From a bacterium (GTDB taxonomy: Bacteria; Planctomycetota; UBA1135; UBA2386): a DNA stretch of 17,191 nucleotides. The translations under genes and the position numbers were made by a program. The notes beneath the pieces are model-generated. The model was not told where the DNA came from. It did no database searches and was given only the letters and a program-made list of their open reading frames with translations. The first letter of the stretch is position 1; each line of letters begins with the position of its first letter. Positions 1 through 7,400 of this stretch are shown here, one piece after another. The stretch lies in assembly GCA_011051855.1 (NCBI GenBank), contig DRKG01000125.1, positions 1 through 17,191 of the forward strand. The letters run 5' to 3'.

Positions 1-1
1 C

Positions 2-901
2 CGCGACATCCGCGAGAAGGTCACGCAGGGCATGCCACTCGGCGACGCGGTGCTGCAGCACCCGGCCTACTTCACCGAGTTGTACGCCAACATGGTGCGC
101 GCCGGCGAATCCTCGGGCGCGCTCGATCAAGTGCTGCTGCGGCTGGCGCAGTTCCTGCAGGCACAGACGCGGCTGAAGAACAAGGTCGGCGCGGCGATGA
201 TCTACCCGCTGATCATGGTCATCGTCGGCGTGATCGTGGTCGCGATCCTGATGACGGCGGTAGTGCCGCGCGTCACCAAGCTGATCCGCGGCCGCGGCCA
301 GGAGCTGCCGATGCCGACCCAGATCCTGATCAACGTCTCGGACTTCCTGGTCAACTACTGGCTCCTGGTGATGATCGGCGCGCTCTGCGTCGTGGTCGTG
401 TTCCAGTTGTTCGTCAACAGCGACAAGGGCCGCCTCGCCTTCGACAACTTCAAGCTGAAACTGCCGGTGTTCGGCGACCTCGCCCGCAAGCAGGCAATGG
501 CGCGCTTCTCGATCACGCTGGCGACCCTGCTGCGCTCGGGCGTGCCGGCGCTGCAGGCGCTGAACGTGACCAAGAACGTGCTCGACAACAAGGTGCTGCA
601 GAACGCACTGCAGACCGTGCACGACCGCGTCATCGAAGGCACCGACATCTCGACGCCGATGAAGATGACCGGCGCGTTCCCGCCGACGATCACCTACATG
701 GTGGGTGTCGGCGAGCAGGCCGGCAACCTCGAGGAGATGCTCGAGCGCATCTCGGCGACCTACGACGAGGAGGTCGACCTGGCGACGTCGAAGCTGACCA
801 GCGTGCTCGAACCGCTGATCATCGTCATGCTGGCCACCGTCGTCGCCGGCATCGTGATCGCGATCGTGCTGCCGCTGATGCAGTTGCAGAACACACGGTA
901 G
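2..901 (+). CDS. gspF: GspF/PilC-family inner-membrane platform protein of type II secretion or type IV pili (5'-truncated)
   Basis: The reading frame is already open at base 2 and ends at the TAG at 899-901, so about 299 C-terminal residues are visible; full-length family members have about 400. The visible part starts near the end of the first T2SSF domain (GMPLGDAV...YANMVRAGESSGALDQVL). It continues with a membrane segment (IYPLIMVIVGVIVVAILMTAVVP), a second membrane segment (WLLVMIGALCVVVVFQLF), a complete second T2SSF domain (FSITLATLLRSGVPALQAL, VGVGEQAGNLEEML) and the typical C-terminal membrane helix after LEPLIIVMLATVV. In the family this polytopic protein is the membrane platform linking the secretion or pilus-assembly ATPase to the pseudopilus. 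The GEQ/GES-G-L..ML pattern appears in both halves, as expected for the duplicated fold. The internal ATG at 32 is not the start. GspF and PilC cannot be separated without upstream neighbours. It is convergent with glnN, with only 29 bp between the stop codons. Confidence 0.9.
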   Translation, partial: RDIREKVTQGMPLGDAVLQHPAYFTELYANMVRAGESSGALDQVLLRLAQFLQAQTRLKNKVGAAMIYPLIMVIVGVIVVAILMTAVVPRVTKLIRGRGQELPMPTQILINVSDFLVNYWLLVMIGALCVVVVFQLFVNSDKGRLAFDNFKLKLPVFGDLARKQAMARFSITLATLLRSGVPALQALNVTKNVLDNKVLQNALQTVHDRVIEGTDISTPMKMTGAFPPTITYMVGVGEQAGNLEEMLERISATYDEEVDLATSKLTSVLEPLIIVMLATVVAGIVIAIVLPLMQLQNTR

Positions 902-930
902 CGCGGCAGCGGGCGCGCGACCGCCACCAC

Positions 931-3105
931 CTACTGCAAGAACAAGAGCTCGCGATACTTCGGCAGCGGCCAGTAGCTGTCGTCGGTCAGCGTTTCGAGC
1001 CTGTCCGCCTGCTCGCGCAAACGATCCATCGCCGGCAGCACGGTATCGCGGTAGCACTTCGCGTGCTCGTACTCCGGTCCCTGATGCGCCTCGGCGCGTT
1101 CGAACGCGCCGGCGAGTTCTTCGATGCAGCCGACGCAGGCCTCGATCGCCCCCGACAGGTCGCGCAGGCGCTCCGCCTGCCGTTCGGTCGCAAGACCGTG
1201 GGCCTGGGCGGCGGTCAGGCTCTCGGCGACATCGCGCTGGGTCTTTTGCGCCGCCGGCAGGATCATCGTGCGCGCCATCGACAGCGCACTCTGCGCCTCG
1301 ATCGCGATCGCCTTGCAGTAGGCCTCGAACTGGATGTTCATGCGCGATTCGCTCTCGCGCGGCGACAGCACCTGCATGCGGTCGAACAGCTCGACGTTCT
1401 TCCGCTCGCCGAAGCAGCAGAGCGCATCGACCGCGTTCGGCACGTTCGGCAACCCGCGCCTTTGGGCTTCGGCCTGCCATTCCTCGGAGTAGCCATTGCC
1501 GTTGAACACGACCCGCTGGTGCCGTCGGAACACGTCGACGACGACCTCGTTGACCGCCTCTTCGAGCCCCTTGTCCTTGCGCTTGCCGAGTTCGTCGGCG
1601 AGGAACTCGAGCGACTCCGCGACGATCGTGTTGAGCACCGTCATCGGTTTCGACGGCGCCTGGCTCGATCCGACGGCGCGGAACTCGAACTTGTTGCCGG
1701 TGAACGCGAACGGCGAGGTGCGGTTGCGGTCGGTGGCGTCGCGCGGCAGGTCGGGCATGGTGGTGACCCCCAGCTTCATCGTGTCCCCGGTGCGCGAGCT
1801 GCCGCCGGTGCCGTGGATCAGCCCCTCCATCACCTCGGTGAGCTGCTCGCCGAGGTAGACCGACAGAATCGCCGGCGGCGCCTCGTTGGCGCCCAGCCGG
1901 TGGTCGTTGCCGGCGTGCGCGATCGACGCGCGCAGCACGTCGGCGTGCAGGTCGACCCCGCGCAGCACCGCCGCCAGCATCACGATGAAGCGCATGTTCT
2001 GCTCCGGCGAGCGCCCCGGTTCGAGCAGGTTCTCACCGGTATCGGTGGACAGCGCCCAGTTGTTGTGCTTGCCGCTGCCGTTGATGCCGGCGTAGGGCTT
2101 CTCGTGCATCAGGCACTGGAAGCCGTGCCGCTGCGCGACCTGCTTCAACACCTCCATCGTCAGCATGTTGTGGTCGGACGCGACCGTCGAACGCTCGAAG
2201 ATCGGCGCCAGCTCGTACTGACTCGGCGCGACCTCGTTGTGGCGCGTCTTGACCGGCACCCCGAGCTTCCACAGTTCCTGCTCGACATCCTCCATGAACG
2301 CCAGCACCCGCCGCGGGATCGCGCCGAAGTAGTGGTCCTCGAGCTCCTGCCCCTTCGGCGGCTTGGCGCCGAACAGGGTCCGGCCCGTCGCGACCAGGTC
2401 GGGCCGCAGCACGTAGAGGTCGCGGTCGACCAAGAAGTACTCCTGCTCGCAACCGAGCGTCGGATAGACGTGGCCGGTGCGCTCGTCGCCGAGCGCGCGC
2501 AGCACCTTCAGCGCGGCGCGGTTCAGGGCCTCGGCGCTGCGCAACAGCGGCGTCTTCTCGTCCAGCGCCTCGCCGGTCCACGAGCAGAACGCGGTCGGGA
2601 TGCACAACGTGGCGCCGCTCCTGGTTTCGCGGATGAACGCCGGCGAGGTCGGATCCCATGCCGTGTAGCCGCGCGCTTCGAACGTCGCGCGCAGGCCCCC
2701 GCTCGGGAACGAGCTCGCATCCGGCTCGCCCTTGACCAACGCCTTGCCGCTGAACTCCATCAACAGCCGACCGTCTTCGAACCCGACGAAGCTGTCGTGC
2801 TTCTCGGCGGTCGCGCCGGTCATCGGCTGGAACCAGTGGGTGAAATGCGTGGCGCCGCGTTCGAGCGCCCACTGCTTCATTTCGTTGGCGACCACGTCGG
2901 CGAGTTCCGCGTTCATCTGCTGGCCGCGCTGCATGCACGACTCGAGGGACTCGTAGGCCCCCTCGGGCAGACGCGTGCGCATCTGTTCGAGGCCGAAGAC
3001 GTTCGCGCCGAACAACTCGGGCACGTTCTTCGAGCTGGCCTCGGCGGCCAGCGGGGACTTACGGGCGATCAGCTGGATTGCGGCGACGCGCGCTGCGGAC
3101 GACAC
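931..3105 (-). CDS. glnN: Type III glutamine synthetase (GlnN)
   Basis: This encodes ATP-dependent ligation of ammonia to glutamate in the cytoplasm, the entry point of nitrogen assimilation. The 724-residue product matches the roughly 700-730 residues of GSIII, well above GSI/GSII. GSIII signatures are present in order: GATHFTHWFQP (about 84-94), EKHDSF (101-106), GEPDASSFPSGG (126-137), RGYTAWDPTSP (145-155), GCEQEYFL (218-225), KTRHNEVAPSQYELAP (286-301), HEKPYAGINGSGKHNNW (334-350), AGNDHRLGANEAPPAI (398-412) and DRNRTSPFAFTGNKFEFR (459-476). The GTG start at 3105 was chosen because a perfect AGGAGG lies 5 nt upstream and the family's N-terminus fits there; the frame stays open a further 273 codons upstream, but that part is arginine-rich and lies across the divergent gene. 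The start regions of this gene and the divergent gene at 3232 share about 126 bp. No enzyme residue appears to be missing. Confidence 0.97.
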   Translation of the reverse strand: MSSAARVAAIQLIARKSPLAAEASSKNVPELFGANVFGLEQMRTRLPEGAYESLESCMQRGQQMNAELADVVANEMKQWALERGATHFTHWFQPMTGATAEKHDSFVGFEDGRLLMEFSGKALVKGEPDASSFPSGGLRATFEARGYTAWDPTSPAFIRETRSGATLCIPTAFCSWTGEALDEKTPLLRSAEALNRAALKVLRALGDERTGHVYPTLGCEQEYFLVDRDLYVLRPDLVATGRTLFGAKPPKGQELEDHYFGAIPRRVLAFMEDVEQELWKLGVPVKTRHNEVAPSQYELAPIFERSTVASDHNMLTMEVLKQVAQRHGFQCLMHEKPYAGINGSGKHNNWALSTDTGENLLEPGRSPEQNMRFIVMLAAVLRGVDLHADVLRASIAHAGNDHRLGANEAPPAILSVYLGEQLTEVMEGLIHGTGGSSRTGDTMKLGVTTMPDLPRDATDRNRTSPFAFTGNKFEFRAVGSSQAPSKPMTVLNTIVAESLEFLADELGKRKDKGLEEAVNEVVVDVFRRHQRVVFNGNGYSEEWQAEAQRRGLPNVPNAVDALCCFGERKNVELFDRMQVLSPRESESRMNIQFEAYCKAIAIEAQSALSMARTMILPAAQKTQRDVAESLTAAQAHGLATERQAERLRDLSGAIEACVGCIEELAGAFERAEAHQGPEYEHAKCYRDTVLPAMDRLREQADRLETLTDDSYWPLPKYRELLFLQ

Positions 3106-3110
3106 GGATA

Positions 3111-3116
3111 CCTCCT
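3111..3116 (-). promoter_or_regulatory. Ribosome binding site deciding the glnN GTG start
   Basis: The minus strand reads AGGAGG, then 5 nt (TATCC), then GTG. This full-consensus Shine-Dalgarno fixes the start at 3105 rather than at any of the many upstream in-frame codons. Confidence 0.85.
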
Positions 3117-3127
3117 GGAAAACAACA

Positions 3128-3178
3128 TCGGCGGGTCTCCGGACCCGAAAGCGGCACCCTAGCCGGTCGTCCCGCCGA
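3128..3178 (-). promoter_or_regulatory. Leader of glnN with two mutually exclusive stems
   Basis: An 8-bp inverted repeat, TCGGCGGG (3128-3135) and CCCGCCGA (3171-3178), encloses most of the leader. A second stem, CGGGTC (3132-3137) with GACCCG (3142-3147) and a 4-nt loop, shares bases with the first, so the two cannot form together. The structure ends 11 nt before the AGGAGG. This could be a leader switch for glnN or chance pairing in GC-rich DNA. It matches no riboswitch I recognise. Confidence 0.3.
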
Positions 3179-3231
3179 AAGCACGTCGCCGGTCGAGTTG
3201 CAGACCACCGCGGGCGGCGTAGGGTGCACGC

Positions 3232-4473
3232 GTGCGAATCTGCAGGACTCTCCACAACCGCCACAGAGCCGCGCTGCTGGCCGTCGGAGCCGCTTTCATG
3301 GCTTGCCACGCGCCGCCGACGGAGCCGCCGGCGACCGGCGTGACGCTCGCTGTGCACTACTCGCGAACCGCGCCCGATGCGGCCGCGGCCGCCGAGGCCG
3401 CCGCGTTCACGGTGGAGTTGCACGCGCTGTCGTTCGCGCCGGATGGGGTCGGCGTCCTGCAGGCCGCGAGCGTGATCGCCAGCGACCGGGGGGCCCCGTT
3501 CCGCGGGCGTTCGCGCGCTCCGGTCGGCACCCGCTGGCTCGACTCCGCCGCCGTCGCGGCCTTCGTCGACACCCCGAGCGACGCAGCAACCCATCGCCGG
3601 GAACTGCTCGACCGCCGCCGTGTCGTTGCGACCGCGGGACTGCGCACGCACCTGGTGGCCGCGCCGTCCTCGATGCCGACGCTCGCATTCGGCGGCAGCC
3701 ATGCACCGGCGATCGCCACGCTGGTGACTCCGGCCGACGAGCACGGGCCGCGCGAAGAACTGGCGATTCCGGCCGACCTGGCCGCCGAGCCGCACGGGCT
3801 GTTCGCACCCGGCGGCGGCAACGGCGGCCTGTTGCTGCTGGTGCTGCCGGCAGGGCGCGCCGACCCGGGCGCCGTCGCCGCGGCGCGCGCCAGAGCCGAC
3901 GAGGAACGTCGCACCGCCCCGCACGCGGCCGCGCCGCCACCGCCGTGGCAGGTGGCGCTCACGGCGGTCGGCGAAGCGAACCGCCGGCCAGCGCTGCTCG
4001 CGCTGCTCGGGCCACTACAGCGTCCGCGCGCCGTCGACCTGGTGCTGGCCGCCGACGAACGCCAACTGATCGCGATGACCGACGCCCTGGCCGGGATCGA
4101 CCCGACCGCCGACGACGTCGGTTTTCGGGTCGAACGCGCCTGCTGGCGCACCTGGCTGCACCGCATCGAACGCGGGGAACTGACCCCGGCGATGCGGGCG
4201 GCGGCGACCCGCCAACTGGGCGCGGTCGCCGACGACCCGGCGACGTTGGCTCTGCTGCTGCAAACGAGCGCGGACGGGACGACGTTCGCGCGCCACCTGC
4301 GGGACGAGAACCTGCTCGCCCTCGACGACCGCAGCGCGGCGCTGCGCACCACCGCTCGCGACTGGCTGGCGGCGTGCGGCGTCGCGGTGCCCGACTACGA
4401 TCCGCTGGCCGACCGCGCGGCGCGCCGGCGAGCCTTGCGCGCGTTCCGGCAGACGACGGAGGCGCCGCGATGA
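3232..4473 (+). CDS. Putative lipoprotein, function unknown, coupled to the AsmA-like gene
   Basis: I do not recognise a named family for this 413-residue protein. The N-terminus has a basic stretch, a hydrophobic run (AALLAVGAAF) and then MAC at residues 23-25, followed by HAPPTEPPATG. This resembles a lipoprotein signal with C25 as the lipidated cysteine, although the -3 position is Phe and so not a textbook lipobox. The rest is an Ala/Arg-rich soluble domain: a mixed alpha/beta part to about residue 225 with a Gly-rich turn (GGGNGG), then a largely helical part resembling HEAT-like packing. The GTG at 3232 has AGGG 7 nt upstream; an internal ATG at 3298 would remove the signal. The stop overlaps the next start (ATGA at 4470-4473), so the two genes are probably translationally coupled. 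That suggests a role with the AsmA-like protein at the envelope, which is inference from context only. Confidence 0.75.
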   Translation: MRICRTLHNRHRAALLAVGAAFMACHAPPTEPPATGVTLAVHYSRTAPDAAAAAEAAAFTVELHALSFAPDGVGVLQAASVIASDRGAPFRGRSRAPVGTRWLDSAAVAAFVDTPSDAATHRRELLDRRRVVATAGLRTHLVAAPSSMPTLAFGGSHAPAIATLVTPADEHGPREELAIPADLAAEPHGLFAPGGGNGGLLLLVLPAGRADPGAVAAARARADEERRTAPHAAAPPPPWQVALTAVGEANRRPALLALLGPLQRPRAVDLVLAADERQLIAMTDALAGIDPTADDVGFRVERACWRTWLHRIERGELTPAMRAAATRQLGAVADDPATLALLLQTSADGTTFARHLRDENLLALDDRSAALRTTARDWLAACGVAVPDYDPLADRAARRRALRAFRQTTEAPR

Positions 4474-7400
4474 GCCCCGCCGACACTCCCCGGAAGACGG
4501 CGCCCCACCCACCCCGCCGGTGGTCGCGCCGGTGGTGGTGGCGATGGACCCGCCGCACCGCGATCACCGCCGTCTTGCTGCGCGTGCTGCTGGCGCTGTT
4601 CCTGTTGCCGCTGGTCGACTTCGGCGCGGGTTTCGCCGGCCTCACGGTGTCGTGGCGGCGAGCCTCGCTGTCGCTGTCCGGCCTGTCGCTGCACCTCGAC
4701 GACGTGTTGGTGCGCGATGCCGAACACCCCGACCGGCCGCCGCTCCTGGCTGCCCAGGAAGTGTTCTGCGACCTGTCGCTGCGACAACTGCTCGGCGGGC
4801 GGCTGTCCGTGGTCGACGTCGCCCTCGCCGGTGCTCGCATCACCGTCGAACGCGACGCACAGGGCCGGCTGTTGCTGCCCACCGTCGAATCCGCCGACGA
4901 AGCGCGAGCGCCCGAAGCGCCCGACGGCCCCGAAGAACCAAAGCCCTGGCGCTTCGACCCGCTGCTCCGGATCGCATCGGCGCGCCTGCACGATCTGCAG
5001 TTCGCGCTGGTCGACCGCGCCACCACGCCGCCGACGACCTACCGGGCGACGCTCGACCTCGACGTCGCCGACTTCGGGTTCGCCGACCGCGACGGCACCG
5101 CCTCGCTGCGGCTCGTCGTCCCCGACCGACTCGACGAGCTGTCGCTGGTCGTGCACACCGCGGCCGCCCCGCCCGGCGCCGAACGCGCCAACGCGTCGTT
5201 CCAGGCGGCGGTGCGCGGCCTGCGCCCACACGCGTTCGATCTGCCGTCGGCGGTGCTCGACAGCCTCGACGGCGCCCACGTCATCGACCTGCGCGGCCAG
5301 GGCGAACTGCACCTGCGCGCGCTGGCAAACGCACCGATGCCGGCCATCGACGGCCGCGTCGAGTTCGCCGCAGATCTGGACGGCATCGAGCGGAGTTCGC
5401 TCGCAGCGACGTTCGGGCCCACGCAGCCGGCAGGCGAGGCGCTCGCGACCCCGTTCGCATTCACGTTCGCGGCCGACGGCTTGGTCGACTCGCTGCGGCT
5501 CGCCGACGGACGGCTGTCGCGGTTCGACGATCGCGTCGAGTTCGCCGCAGCCTTGCGCACCGACGGGTTGACCGGCGCCCGCCTCCGGCCGCTGCTCGCC
5601 GCCGCCGGCATCACGCTGCCGGCCGACGGCATCGCGCTCACCGCCGGACTCAGCGGCGCGTTCGGCGAACGCCTCGAACTCGCCATCGACGACCTGCACC
5701 TCGGCGACGGCACCGGTCTTGGAGCCACCCTCGACCACCTGCTCGTGCGCGACCTGCACCACGACGCCGCTCGCCTGTCGATCGGAGCGGTCGAGATCGT
5801 CGGCCCCGATCTGGCATTGGTGCGCGAACCCGACGGCACCCTGATCGTGGCCGGCGTGCGCCTGGCGCCACCGTCCACCGCCGGCGTGCCGCCGCCGGCA
5901 CCGCGAGCGAACCCCGCCCCATCGGCGGCGACTCCGGCGCTGCCGCACCTGCACCTGGGTTCGTTCGACTGGACGGGTGCGCGCATATCCTTGCAGGACC
6001 AGAGCTGCACACCGACGCGCTCGCTGGCACTCGCCGACCTCGAGGTGCACGCCGCGGCGGTCTCCCTGGGTGCGGTGGCGCCGCCCGGCAAGGTAGAGGT
6101 GTCGTTCGCGGTCCCGGACGCGATCGGAGCCTGCACGGCCGAACTGACCCTGACGCCGCAGGCGGATGGGCTCGCCGCCGAGGTGCGCGGCAGCCTGCGC
6201 CGGATCACACTCGCCTCGCTGCGCCCGTGGCTGGCCCCGCTCGGCATCGAACCCGAGTGGCGCGCGGGCAGAGCGCGGTTCGGCGCCAACGCCGAGGTGA
6301 CCATCGACGAGCGCGGCATCCGGTGCGACGCCGAACTCGCCGACCTACTCCTGCAGGACGGCGACGTGCGCTGGCTGTCGCTGCGCCGGCTGCGCGGCGA
6401 AGGCCTGCGCGTGGGCGACGACGGCTTCGACGCCGGGACGTGGACGGTGCAGGAACCGTTCGTGAAGCTGCACCTGGACGAACACCAGCGCCTGCACGCG
6501 CTGGGCCTGGCCTTCGGCGCAGCGACGGAACCGGCGGCCCCCGCCCGCCCCGCGGTCGCGCGCCCGAGCCGCCGCACCCGCCGCGGCGACGACGCGCCGC
6601 CGTTCCGCCACGGGGCCGTGCGCGTGCGCGAAGCCGTCGCCGCCTGGACCAGCGCGGCCCACGGCGAACGCGTGTTCGCGATCGGACTCGATGCCGAGCT
6701 CGGCGCCGACAGCGGTCGCGGAGCCCCCGTCCCGATCGAGGTCGCGGTGCGGCTCGACCGCGCGGTGCAGGAACTGCGCGCCACCGCCGAACTGCAGCGC
6801 AACCCGACGCGCGCCCTCGTCGCCGGCACGATCACCGCCCGCGGAGTGCAAGGGGCGGAGCTGCAGCCGCTGCTCCCGCCCGGCACGCGCTGCACACTGG
6901 TCGACGGCGAACTGCGCGCGGGCTTTCGCGTCGAGGTCGCCACCGGTGAGACCACCGCACTGACTGCCGAGCTGCGCGACCTCACGCTGCGCGACCGTTC
7001 CGCCGAGGTGTTCGCGGCCGACGAGATCCTCGCCAAGCTGCCGCAGCTCGCCGATGACCAGGTGCACGTCGAAGACCTGCACGTGCACGGCCTACGCCTC
7101 GCCGTCGCGCACACCCGAGACGCGCTGCAGGTGCCGGGCTTCGCCTGCTCGACCGCGCCGCCGCCGGCGTCCGCGGACGAAGAACCAACACCGGCGGCGA
7201 CTCCGACCTCGCCGAGGACGCTGCCCAAGCTGCGCATCGACGCGTTCGCGGTCCAGCTCGACCGCCTGGAGTATCGCGACCGGATCGCCGCCGACGCCGA
7301 ACCGCTGGTGCTGCACGGCACGCTGCGCCTCGCGCGGCCGTGGCGCGGCGACCCCGCCGCCGACGAGCCGGAAACGCTCACGCTGCAGCTCACCGGCGAA

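Noticed and set aside
1063..3162. Long plus-strand open frame of 699 codons opposite glnN
   Set aside because: Antisense shadow of a certain gene in GC-rich DNA; Arg/Leu/His-rich with no recognisable motif.
3106..3924. N-terminal extension of about 273 residues on glnN in the same open frame
   Set aside because: The extension is Arg/Gly-rich, opposes a plus-strand gene, and the GTG at 3105 has a perfect AGGAGG and the family N-terminus.
3078..4469. N-terminal extension of the AsmA-like protein
   Set aside because: It overlaps the lipoprotein gene in another frame and has shadow-type composition. The ATG at 4470 has GGAGG and overlaps the preceding stop.
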